Of a stretch of DNA of 64,000 nt, positions 20,525 to 29,200 are shown one piece after another. The stretch comes from Burkholderiaceae bacterium (GTDB lineage Bacteria; Pseudomonadota; Gammaproteobacteria; Burkholderiales; Burkholderiaceae_C): the NCBI GenBank assembly GCA_019745555.1, contig JAIESX010000034.1:1-64000 (forward strand), in the 5' to 3' direction. The position numbers were made by a program, and so were the translations under genes. The notes beneath the pieces are model-generated. The model did no database searches, was not told the origin of the DNA, and saw nothing but the letters and a program-made list of their open reading frames with translations. Within the stretch, counting starts at the first letter, position 1. The number at the start of each line of letters is the position of its first letter.

Positions 20525-22083
20525 TGACCGCGGACCGCAGTCGCCCTGCGCTCACGCTCGACGCTGGCCAGCTCGACCGCAACTTCCCGTTCTTCCTGAA
20601 AGTGGATGCGCAGCTGCGTGTGCTGGCCATGGGCCCCAGCCTGCGCAAGCTCCTGCCGCAGCGGTGCGTGGGCAGTCCGTACAGGAACCATGTGCGCGTC
20701 GTGCAGCCCACGGAGCCGGCCTCGCTGGCCGGTTGGCAGACCCATGCCGGCGGCCTGGTTGTGCTGCACGGGGTGGACCGCGCGGACGTCGTGCTGCGCG
20801 GCACGGTGGAAGCGCTGGGTGATGATGGCCTGATCTTTCTGGTCAACCCGGTGGTCGGCAACTTCGAGGACCTGCGTGAGCTCGGCCTGAGCCTGCGCGA
20901 CTACGCCCTGCATGACTCGCTCGCTGCGACCTTGCGCTCGGCCGGCGGGGCTGCACCGAGCCGCCTCGTGGAGCAGCTGCGCACGATGCTCGAGATGGGC
21001 GAGAGTGGTGTGCTGTATGCCGGGGCGGGGGGTGAAGTCCTGCACCTGAACCGTTCCATGCGCGAGATGCTGGGAATTGACGACAGCCGGGTGGCCGGTC
21101 TGACGCTGGATGCCATCGATCGCCATCTGGGCGAGACGCTGGCGCCTGAGGAGAAGGTTCGCGAGCCAGTCTCCGCGCTGCTCGACGCAATTCTCAAGGA
21201 TGATGGTGCCAGCGAGCCTCGCCGACACAGCTGCACGATCCGGCTGGTATCACCCCGCCATGTCACGCTGCGCATGAGCCTGGTTCTGACGGCCGGGCGC
21301 GATCTGCTGCTCTACCTGCGGGATATCACCAGCGAGGCGGAGGTCAACCGCATGAAAAGCGAGTTTCTTTCCACGGCGGCGCACGAGTTGCGCACACCGC
21401 TGGCGAGCATCTTCGGCTTTGCCGAGCTGATGCTCGCGCGAAAGATGAGTGAGTCGCAGCAACGCGAAGTGCTGGGGACGATCCACCGGCAGTCGCAACT
21501 CCTGATCAACCTCATCAACGAGCTGCTCGATCTGTCGCGTATCGAGGCTCGCCAGGGCAAGGATTTCCATCGTCAGCTCTGCCGGGTGGGCACCATCGTT
21601 GACAGCACCATCCGCGGCCTGCTGATCAAGAACGATCGCCGCCAGGTCAAGCTGCACCTGCCGCACGGCGCCGAATGCATCATGGTCGATCCCGAGAAGA
21701 CCCAGCAGGCGCTGCTCAACGTGCTGTCCAATGCCTTCAAGTACTCGCCCGATGGAGGGGACATCGCGCTCAGCACGGTGCTGCGAGAGGGGGACGGCGA
21801 TCGCCAGGTCGGCATCCGCGTCACGGATCAGGGCATGGGGATGACGGGCGAACAGCTCGCTCGAGTCTTCGAGCGATTCTGGCGGGCGGACCCGTCCGGC
21901 AGCATTCCGGGCACTGGCCTGGGCATGAGCCTGGTCAAGGAGATCGTCGAGTTGCAGGAAGGGCGGGTGCAGATTGAGAGCATGCCGCATCAGGGAACGA
22001 CGGTGACGCTCTGGTTTCCGCTGACGACGGACTTTGTCCTGTCGCGTCCCTCCGACATGTCCGGGCAAGATGGACCTGACTGA
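20524..22083 (+). CDS. Histidine kinase with HNOBA-like N-terminal domain
   Basis: 519 residues, no membrane segment. Residues 18-138 look like the heme-NO-binding-associated (HNOBA) domain found behind H-NOX in guanylate cyclases: NFPFFLKVDAQLRVLAMG, LRGTVEALGDDGLIFLVNP, then ELGLSLRDYALHDSLAATL. A PAS domain follows (about 150-268), then HisKA with phospho-acceptor His287 (AAHELRTPLASI) and a full HATPase domain (N-box NVLSNAFKYSPDG, G-boxes DQGMGM and GTGLGMSL). No H-NOX gene is in the window. It lies between an HD-GYP gene (TGATG overlap) and an HTH-receiver gene. Confidence 0.88.
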   Translation: MTADRSRPALTLDAGQLDRNFPFFLKVDAQLRVLAMGPSLRKLLPQRCVGSPYRNHVRVVQPTEPASLAGWQTHAGGLVVLHGVDRADVVLRGTVEALGDDGLIFLVNPVVGNFEDLRELGLSLRDYALHDSLAATLRSAGGAAPSRLVEQLRTMLEMGESGVLYAGAGGEVLHLNRSMREMLGIDDSRVAGLTLDAIDRHLGETLAPEEKVREPVSALLDAILKDDGASEPRRHSCTIRLVSPRHVTLRMSLVLTAGRDLLLYLRDITSEAEVNRMKSEFLSTAAHELRTPLASIFGFAELMLARKMSESQQREVLGTIHRQSQLLINLINELLDLSRIEARQGKDFHRQLCRVGTIVDSTIRGLLIKNDRRQVKLHLPHGAECIMVDPEKTQQALLNVLSNAFKYSPDGGDIALSTVLREGDGDRQVGIRVTDQGMGMTGEQLARVFERFWRADPSGSIPGTGLGMSLVKEIVELQEGRVQIESMPHQGTTVTLWFPLTTDFVLSRPSDMSGQDGPD

Positions 22084-22086
22084 TGC

Positions 22087-22114
22087 TCGAAATGTAGCGT
22101 GGGCTGGCTAGAAT
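22087..22114 (+). promoter_or_regulatory. Weak candidate promoter for the HTH-receiver gene
   Basis: TCGAAA (22087-22092), 16 nt, TAGAAT (22109-22114), placing a start site about 20 nt before the ATG. It would let the regulator be transcribed separately from the kinase operon. Confidence 0.3.
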
Positions 22115-22139
22115 GCGATAAGCCATAAAACTGCTACAA

Positions 22140-22784
22140 ATGCGAAAAATTGCCAGCAACGATGAATTGATGACCACGCGGCAGGCCGGTGAGGCTTTGG
22201 GTGTGGCTGTGCGCACGGTGCAATTGTGGGTGGAGTCAGGCGTGCTGCCAGCGTGGCGCACGGCTGGAGGGCATCGGCGTATCGCGCGCAGTGCCGTGGA
22301 AAAGCTGATGGCCGAGCGCTCCCAGGTGATCGAGCATGCTCCCGCGCCTGTTGAGCCCGATGGTGGTGGCGAGCCCGGTAAGCGTGCCTTGCGACTGCTG
22401 GTGGTGGAGGACGACCCCGATCTGCTTCGGTTGTTCTCCCTGACAGTCGAAGGCTGGGACTTTCCAGTCGAGTTCAGCGCGGCGTCCAATGGCTTTGAGG
22501 GTCTGGTGCGTATCGGGCAGTTGCGACCTGATATGGTGATCACCGACCTGAACATGCCGGGCATGGATGGTTTCCAGATGATCCGCTCGTTGAAGAAGCC
22601 GGGTTCCGGCTTCGACGATCTGGCCGTCATCGCCGTCACAGCCCTGAGCAAGGGAGATATTGCCGATCGCGGCGGTCTGCCTTCAGATGTGACCGTTTTC
22701 CAGAAACCGGTACCGTTCGGCGAGATCGAGGTCATGGCGCGTGCGCAGCGGCTGCGTGCCGTAGGGCAGGCGATCGGACGCTGA
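22140..22784 (+). CDS. Regulator with N-terminal excisionase-type HTH and C-terminal receiver domain
   Basis: 214 residues with the reverse of the usual response-regulator order. Residues 10-58 form a MerR/excisionase-type HTH (MTTRQAGEALGVAVRTVQLW, then AGGHRRIARSAVEKLM). A Pro-rich linker (65-82) leads to a receiver domain: acidic pocket Glu90/Asp91/Asp92, phospho-acceptor Asp136 (MVITDLNMPGMDG), Thr in VIAVTALS and Lys in VFQKPVPFG. All phosphorylation residues are intact. It is the natural output of the kinase just upstream; phosphorylation would control DNA binding by the HTH. It converges with the triple-PAS kinase gene, 24 nt apart. Confidence 0.88.
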   Translation: MRKIASNDELMTTRQAGEALGVAVRTVQLWVESGVLPAWRTAGGHRRIARSAVEKLMAERSQVIEHAPAPVEPDGGGEPGKRALRLLVVEDDPDLLRLFSLTVEGWDFPVEFSAASNGFEGLVRIGQLRPDMVITDLNMPGMDGFQMIRSLKKPGSGFDDLAVIAVTALSKGDIADRGGLPSDVTVFQKPVPFGEIEVMARAQRLRAVGQAIGR

Positions 22785-22808
22785 TCTCTCGGCGAGGCAT
22801 CGGCCGAT

Positions 22809-25385
22809 CTAGGTTCCGGACCGCACGGCCAAGGGCACCCAGAGCCGGGCCGTCGTGCCGACCCCGAACTCACTCTCTAGTTCCATGCGACCGCCGTGCA
22901 ACTCGGCAATCTCTTTGACCAGACTCAGCCCCAGGCCGGTTCCCGGGATGTTGCCTGTCGTGTCGGCGCGATAAAAACGCTCGCAGGCACGGGCGAGTTG
23001 CTCCGGCTTCATGCCGATGCCCTGGTCACGCACTTCCAGCACGGCATAGCCCCGTCCGTCCAAGCTGCGGGCGTGCACCGTGAGCATCACCTCGCCACCA
23101 TCGGGCGAGTATTTGAAGGCGTTGCTCAGCAGGTTGCCCAACGCGAGCTGCATCTTCTCGCCGTCGATGAGTACCGTCAGATCGGGTAGCGACCCCACAA
23201 GGACCTGGCGCTCGCCGTCCGGGCGCATCATTCCCCTGACCGTGCTGGCGACCAGCTGGCTCACTGGGTGTTCGGTGATGTGCAGATCCATGCCTCGACG
23301 CGATTCGATGCGTGCCAGGTCCAGCAGTTCGTTGATCATCTTGACGAGCAGGCCGGATTGCCGGTGGATGGTCTCCAGCATATCGGTGCGGCGCTCATCG
23401 CTGAACGTACGCTTGAGCAGCAGCTCCGTGAAGCCATAGATGCTGACCATGGGTGTGCGCAGCTCGTGCGCGGCCAGGGCGAGGAACTCGCTCTTCATGC
23501 GGTCGACTTCGTCTTCGTGCGTGACATCGCGGAAATAGAGAATGGACTCGCTGCGACCTGCGACGTTGCGCCGGGCCTGGGCCTGGACCACGCGGTGCTG
23601 CGGCCGCGTGAGCACGAGCCGGGCCTGCCACGGTGCCACGCCATCGCCCGTGTCCGTGAGTGGTGGGAGGGGATGGTCATGATGGCACAGCGCCGCCAGG
23701 CTGGCCTCGAATTGCTCCAGGGTGGGCGGCAGGCCCGGCTGTTTCCACGCCCGGCCTGTCATGCGTTCGAAGGCAGGGTTGGCGAAAATCAGGTGACCCT
23801 CGCCATCGAAGAGGACAAAACCGTCCGGGCTCAGGCTGAAGATGGCGTCGAGTTGGGTACTGCGTTCGGCAATGGCTTCCTCGGCATGGATACGTGCCGT
23901 GACATCAGAGATGATGCCGACGAAGTTGGTGACCCGCCCATCCGCGCTGCGTACGGGCGAGAGTGAAAGCTCCGCGTACAGTTCGCGTCCGTTGGGCAGG
24001 CGCTGGTGGAGCGTGACGCTCTCGGCGCGCTCCTCGCGAATAGCCTGACGGATCGCATCGAATCCGGAATCTGAGCCAGTGCCATTCAGAAACGTCTCGA
24101 GTCCACGCCCGTAGATTTTGTGCGGGGCCAGCCCGGTGATCTTCTGCAGGGCGTCGTTGACGAAGACGATGGGTTGGGTGGCCATGAGGGCGTTGGTGAT
24201 GAACACACCGTTGTGGCTGCTGGCCAGAGCCCGCTCATACAACTCCGATGTTTCCAGGGCCGCCCGCTCGTCCGTGGTGTCACGCACGATGCAGACGTAG
24301 TGCAGGCCGCTACTCTTCGGCGCACCTCCCAATGTGATCTCGATGGGGAAGGGGGTGCCGTCTTGCCGCCTGCCCGTGAAGTCCTGACGCACGATCCGAT
24401 AGACGCGCCCGCCCGTGCTGTCGAGCTCGCCGAACATCTCCCGCAGCGCGTCGGCGTCCAGGCCAGGTATGCAGTCCCCAATCGGATGGCCGACCAGATC
24501 GCACTCCTCCCGGCCGAAGATACTGGTCGTGGCGGGGTTGCTCACGATTACGCGCCCCTGTGTGTCAAGGCTGATGATCGCCACCGCAGCCGTGTTCAGG
24601 ATGACCTGGGTACGCGCGATCTCCAGGGCGACATCGCGGCTCGCCTTGTTGAGGGCGCGGCCCAGATTATCAACCTCGATGAGATGGCTCATGAAATCGG
24701 CCTGCCGTCCCAGACGCGTGGGCAAGCTGTTGGCCAGATCCGACAGCTGGTGGAGGGGCCGCAGTACTTTGTTGAGGATCAGCGGGAGGAGGATAACGAT
24801 AGCCGCAATGGTTCCCAACAAGGTGTAGACCGAGCGCTTGGCCAAGCGTTGTTGTTCCATGGCACGCTGGGCCAGGCTGTAGTCGAGCCTTACCCACCCC
24901 AGGGTTTGCGTCGGGAGCACGCTGATGCGGGCCCAGGCCTCGTAGACGTCGGACAAGACATGTCCGGCGACGCTGCCGTCGGCTGCGACTGGCGGAGGCT
25001 CTTCGGAGCCTCCGATCGAGCTGCGCAGTTCACCGTCTACCAAGGTCACCGCTACGAGGCGGCGGCCGTCGGGACGCAGCACCGAGATGCCGCTGATCCC
25101 CGGTAGCTGGCCCACCTGGCGCAGGCTGGATTCCAGCGCACCGATGTCGTTGAGCACCAGAGCCTCGGTATTGGTGGAGGCCAGCATGCGTGCCAGAGAT
25201 TCGGCCTGGCGCTGGGCGTTCGCGAGCGTGTCGCGCCCGATGCGGTGGTGCGCCATCAAGCCGTTGAGAAAAACGATGATCACCGTCAAAGCCGTCAGCG
25301 CAAGCATCAGCACCGTGCGCACGCTGTAGGGCGGTGCCACGCACGAACGGATGGTACGGGTGAGCGACACGGCGGCTGGCCTCAC
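22809..25385 (-). CDS. Membrane histidine kinase with three PAS domains
   Basis: 858 residues. TM segments at about 23-44 and 186-206 flank a periplasmic sensor region of about 140 residues, followed by a HAMP-like linker. Three PAS domains follow (ca. 258-375, 380-500, 510-622). The HisKA has His640 (AAHELRTPMVSI) and the HATPase has NLLSNAFKYSPDG, DQGIGM and GTGLGLSL. The kinase core closely resembles that of the convergent HNOBA kinase. GTG is the start: it overlaps the stop of the binding-protein gene (GTGA). The periplasmic part may contact that binding protein, by analogy with other binding-protein-coupled kinases. Confidence 0.9.
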   Translation of the reverse strand: MRPAAVSLTRTIRSCVAPPYSVRTVLMLALTALTVIIVFLNGLMAHHRIGRDTLANAQRQAESLARMLASTNTEALVLNDIGALESSLRQVGQLPGISGISVLRPDGRRLVAVTLVDGELRSSIGGSEEPPPVAADGSVAGHVLSDVYEAWARISVLPTQTLGWVRLDYSLAQRAMEQQRLAKRSVYTLLGTIAAIVILLPLILNKVLRPLHQLSDLANSLPTRLGRQADFMSHLIEVDNLGRALNKASRDVALEIARTQVILNTAAVAIISLDTQGRVIVSNPATTSIFGREECDLVGHPIGDCIPGLDADALREMFGELDSTGGRVYRIVRQDFTGRRQDGTPFPIEITLGGAPKSSGLHYVCIVRDTTDERAALETSELYERALASSHNGVFITNALMATQPIVFVNDALQKITGLAPHKIYGRGLETFLNGTGSDSGFDAIRQAIREERAESVTLHQRLPNGRELYAELSLSPVRSADGRVTNFVGIISDVTARIHAEEAIAERSTQLDAIFSLSPDGFVLFDGEGHLIFANPAFERMTGRAWKQPGLPPTLEQFEASLAALCHHDHPLPPLTDTGDGVAPWQARLVLTRPQHRVVQAQARRNVAGRSESILYFRDVTHEDEVDRMKSEFLALAAHELRTPMVSIYGFTELLLKRTFSDERRTDMLETIHRQSGLLVKMINELLDLARIESRRGMDLHITEHPVSQLVASTVRGMMRPDGERQVLVGSLPDLTVLIDGEKMQLALGNLLSNAFKYSPDGGEVMLTVHARSLDGRGYAVLEVRDQGIGMKPEQLARACERFYRADTTGNIPGTGLGLSLVKEIAELHGGRMELESEFGVGTTARLWVPLAVRSGT

Positions 25386-26248
25386 TGCTTGACGACGAAC
25401 CTCTCCAGGCCCAGCCGGCCTAGTGGTGCGTAATCCCGGGCGTAGTCGGCGGCGACTGGCTCGGAGAACTGTACGGCCTTCATAAGCGGCTGGGTCTGCG
25501 GATCGCGGGCCAGCGCCTGCAGCGTGCTCATCAGGGCCTGCTGCGTCGTGCGTGGCACCCGCGGGTGTACCGCCAGGGGGTGGGTGGCGATGTCCGGCGT
25601 GGTGTAGAGCACGCGAAGGGCCTCTGTCACTTCGGCAGGCTCCATGTCATAGGTGGCGCGCACGACACCCACGGCGGTCGAGTCCCCGGTGAGCACCTGA
25701 CGGACTGCATTGCGATGGTTGCCGGCGTAGTACGCCTCGAAAGGGATGCCCTTGCTGCTCAGGATCGCGCGCGGGTAGAGGCTGGCGCCCAGCGCATTCG
25801 GTGCCGGGAAGGAGATGCGCTGGCCGCGCAGATCCTCGAGCGAGTGCAACGCGGAGTGCTTCTGCACGAGCAGCATCCCCTGCAGCGGACGCTGGTCCCG
25901 AAGCAATGGGCGGTAGCCATGCGCCCGATGCGCCATCACCATGTGGTACGGATTGACGAACGCCAAGTCCGCCTGGCCCTGCTCGAACTCGCGCTCGAAC
26001 ACCGCGATCGTCGGGTGGATAATGAGATCACAGGGCAGGCCGGCCCTCTCCAGGGCTTCGGCCAGAGGCTGCCAGTTGCGGTACATCTCCACCGGCGTCA
26101 GCTGGGGTACCACGGCCAGTCGAAGCCGTCGAGGGGGGCTGCCGGGGCCAGCGGCCCGGGCCTGCCTCCAGGCCAGCAGCGGCACAGCGACGGCGGCGGC
26201 AAGCACGCGACGGCGGCTGGCTTGCTGCAGAGCGGTTGGTGCCTTCAC
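25382..26248 (-). CDS. PhnD-like periplasmic binding protein in a signalling operon
   Basis: 288 residues. The N-terminus SRRRVLAAAVAVPLLAWRQARA is a signal peptide with a twin-arginine-like motif; the mature part begins near residue 33. The fold matches the phosphate/phosphonate-binding PhnD group: LRLAVVPQLTPVEMYRNWQP, FEQGQADLAFVNPYHMVMA, LRGQRISFPAPNALGASLYP. No ABC permease or ATPase gene lies nearby. It sits between a receiver gene and a kinase gene, with 4-nt overlaps at both ends, which argues for ligand sensing rather than transport. GTG start, overlapping the receiver stop. Confidence 0.87.
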   Translation of the reverse strand: MKAPTALQQASRRRVLAAAVAVPLLAWRQARAAGPGSPPRRLRLAVVPQLTPVEMYRNWQPLAEALERAGLPCDLIIHPTIAVFEREFEQGQADLAFVNPYHMVMAHRAHGYRPLLRDQRPLQGMLLVQKHSALHSLEDLRGQRISFPAPNALGASLYPRAILSSKGIPFEAYYAGNHRNAVRQVLTGDSTAVGVVRATYDMEPAEVTEALRVLYTTPDIATHPLAVHPRVPRTTQQALMSTLQALARDPQTQPLMKAVQFSEPVAADYARDYAPLGRLGLERFVVKQ

Positions 26249-26619
26249 CGCGCCACCAGCCTGTCCACAGTGTCGAGCAGCTCGATCGGGCTGAAGGGCT
26301 TGACCAGATAGGCATCGCAGCCGGCGGCCTGCCCGCGCTCGATGTCGGTGCGCTGTCCGCGAGCCGTGAGCAGGATGACCTTGGTCTGGTGCTTCAGGAT
26401 CTCGTCGGACTTGATCTTCTCGCAGACCTGGTAGCCGTCCAGTCCACCCGGCATCATCACGTCCAACAGCATCACGGCGGGGCGCAGGTTCTGCGCCAGG
26501 CGCAGCGCGTCCACGCCGTTGTCAGCCTCATGCAGGGCGAAATCCTCCGACTCCATCGTCATGAGGATAAGTTTGCGGATGTCCGGCTGGTCATCCACGA
26601 TCAGTGCGTTGCGTTTCAT
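26245..26619 (-). CDS. Single-domain response regulator (receiver only)
   Basis: 124 residues, one receiver domain. Asp9/Asp10 form the acidic pocket, Asp53 is the phospho-acceptor (MLLDVMMPGGLDG), Thr is at LLTARG, and Lys107 lies in AYLVKPFSP. No output domain, so it signals by protein contact or phosphotransfer, as in CheY or Spo0F type relays. Start overlaps the preceding kinase-like gene (ATGA) and its stop overlaps the binding-protein gene (GTGA). Confidence 0.92.
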   Translation of the reverse strand: MKRNALIVDDQPDIRKLILMTMESEDFALHEADNGVDALRLAQNLRPAVMLLDVMMPGGLDGYQVCEKIKSDEILKHQTKVILLTARGQRTDIERGQAAGCDAYLVKPFSPIELLDTVDRLVAR

Positions 26620-27737
26620 GCTTTCTCCTTTTTGCGACGCGACATCAGTTCGGCCAGATCCTTGGCGTAGCGCTGGGCCTGGGTGATGTCCAGGTTCGAC
26701 TGGCCTCGCATCGGCGCACCGGTCGGGAATTCCATCAGAACCTGGACCGTATCCTCGTCGACACTGCCCATGCGCAGCTGTCCGCCATGCAGGCTCACGA
26801 TACGCTGCAAGAGCGGCAGGCCGAGCCTGGCCACGGGCTGTTCAGTGTTGCTGCCGGGTGTGACGAAGGGGCGCAGGGCGTCCTGCCCGCCCACCTTGAG
26901 CTTGCTGACACCGCGGTTGCGCACACTCAGCAGCACGTGTTCTCCGGACAGGGTGAACCGGATTTCCACGGCCAGTTGCTGCCCCGAGCTGATCTCCTTG
27001 CGGGAATGAATCAGGGCATTCTCGAGGCACTCATGGAAGGCGCGCTCCAGCAGCTTCTGGTTGCCGTAGATCGGCGGGAGGGTCTGGGCGGGTTCGATGA
27101 TCTCGAAGCGCACCCCCATCTTCTCTGCCCGGCCGCTGAGATCCTTGCAGAGTTTGCGCATCAGGCCCAGGGGTTCGACGCGGTCGTTGAGTTCGAGGAT
27201 CTCGTTGCCGAAAACCTCGATCAGATCGGCCAGTCGCATCAGGCGCTGGCCCAGGGACTGGGTTGCCAGCTCGATGCCGCTGGTGCCCGAACCTGCGGGC
27301 AGGGTCTGCAGCTGACGCTGCAGCAGGTGCATGGGCGGCGTCAGCTCATCACGCAGCAACTCCATGACCTGCTTCAGCTTCATGTGCCCGGGTGCCGGTC
27401 CGATATGGGCCGCGCCTGTCGTATCGTTCATGCCGACGAAGGCGATGTCCAGTCCGGCAGGGCCCGACATGAAGTGCCCCTCGATCCTGTGGCCCTCCGC
27501 CAGTTCGATCTTGGCGCTGTAGGGCAACTTCACCTTGCCCAGCGTGGCTGCGGCCACGAGGGACTTGATGATGGGGTTGCCGCTCATGGTGTCCACAGGG
27601 CGTCCGGGATGCTGCTTGGCCGCCGGATTGGCATAAGTGACCAGGCCGCTCACCGCAAACGTGAGCAGTGGCGCTGGCATGGCATCAAAAAGTGCGTAGA
27701 CAGATGGTTGGTGGAAGTTGACCGCCATGATGATCAT
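26616..27737 (-). CDS. Degenerate PAS-histidine kinase-like protein
   Basis: 373 residues, soluble. An N-terminal PAS-like domain (about 11-110, FDAMPAPLLTFAVSGLVTYA) precedes a kinase-like region. Where the H-box should be it reads LLRDELTPPMHLLQ: Asp130 stands in the usual His position and the only nearby His is 137. The HATPase keeps an N-box-like Asn (HECLENALIHS), but the G1 box is altered (VRNRGVS) and the G2 box is RLGLPLLQRIV. It may be a pseudokinase, a phosphatase or a scaffold. Two in-frame ATGs, 27737 and 27728, are possible starts. It is the first gene of the four-gene overlapping operon and lies just behind an unusual AT-rich operator. Confidence 0.83.
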   Translation of the reverse strand: MIIMAVNFHQPSVYALFDAMPAPLLTFAVSGLVTYANPAAKQHPGRPVDTMSGNPIIKSLVAAATLGKVKLPYSAKIELAEGHRIEGHFMSGPAGLDIAFVGMNDTTGAAHIGPAPGHMKLKQVMELLRDELTPPMHLLQRQLQTLPAGSGTSGIELATQSLGQRLMRLADLIEVFGNEILELNDRVEPLGLMRKLCKDLSGRAEKMGVRFEIIEPAQTLPPIYGNQKLLERAFHECLENALIHSRKEISSGQQLAVEIRFTLSGEHVLLSVRNRGVSKLKVGGQDALRPFVTPGSNTEQPVARLGLPLLQRIVSLHGGQLRMGSVDEDTVQVLMEFPTGAPMRGQSNLDITQAQRYAKDLAELMSRRKKEKA

Positions 27738-27761
27738 GGGACCGAAGTCCGGCTGTTGTTT

Positions 27762-27804
27762 TATCAAATATATCAAATATTTCGAATTAAGCAAATATTT
27801 GATA
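27762..27804. promoter_or_regulatory. AT-rich operator: tandem plus inverted TATCAAATA elements
   Basis: TATCAAATA occurs twice in tandem (27762-27770 and 27771-27779). The second copy extends to TATCAAATATTT (27771-27782) and is mirrored exactly by AAATATTTGATA (27793-27804) after a 10-nt spacer. The 12-bp perfect dyad lies 34 nt upstream of the operon start in otherwise GC-rich DNA. It looks like a regulator site overlapping the operon promoter. Confidence 0.7.
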
Positions 27805-27835
27805 AAAACAACGAAGGCAAAGGGGGATTGAGATG

Positions 27836-27863
27836 AAAAAAAAGCCCCGCGGTTGCGGGGCTT
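27836..27863 (-). terminator. Intrinsic terminator of pobA
   Basis: Stem AAGCCCCGC / GCGGGGCTT, loop GGTT, with an eight-base U-tract on the minus strand, 24 nt past the pobA stop. It separates pobA from the signalling operon downstream. Confidence 0.92.
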
Positions 27864-27887
27864 GACCGGCAGGGAAGGGCGCCGGAC

Positions 27888-29144
<1,257 letters not shown>

Positions 29145-29152
29145 TCAAATGT

Positions 29153-29183
29153 GCGATCATCGCCACTTGTGCGCGATGATCGC
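29153..29183. promoter_or_regulatory. Double palindromic operator between pobA and its regulator
   Basis: Two 11-bp elements, GCGATCATCGC (29153-29163) and GCGATGATCGC (29173-29183). Each is a palindrome around its central base and each is the exact reverse complement of the other, 20 bp centre to centre. A half copy, ATGATCGC, begins at the regulator ATG. The spacing of two helical turns fits IclR-family dimers of dimers controlling both divergent promoters. Confidence 0.78.
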
Positions 29184-29200
29184 GCAAATGATGGACCCGC

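Noticed and set aside
25382-26248. PhnD-like protein considered as part of a phosphonate uptake system
   Set aside because: No PhnC or PhnE gene is present and both neighbours are signalling genes joined by 4-nt overlaps.
27833-27863. Ten-codon frame MKKKPRGCGA behind AGGGGG, overlapping the pobA terminator
   Set aside because: The frame is created by the A-run and hairpin of the terminator; too short and no downstream gene to regulate.
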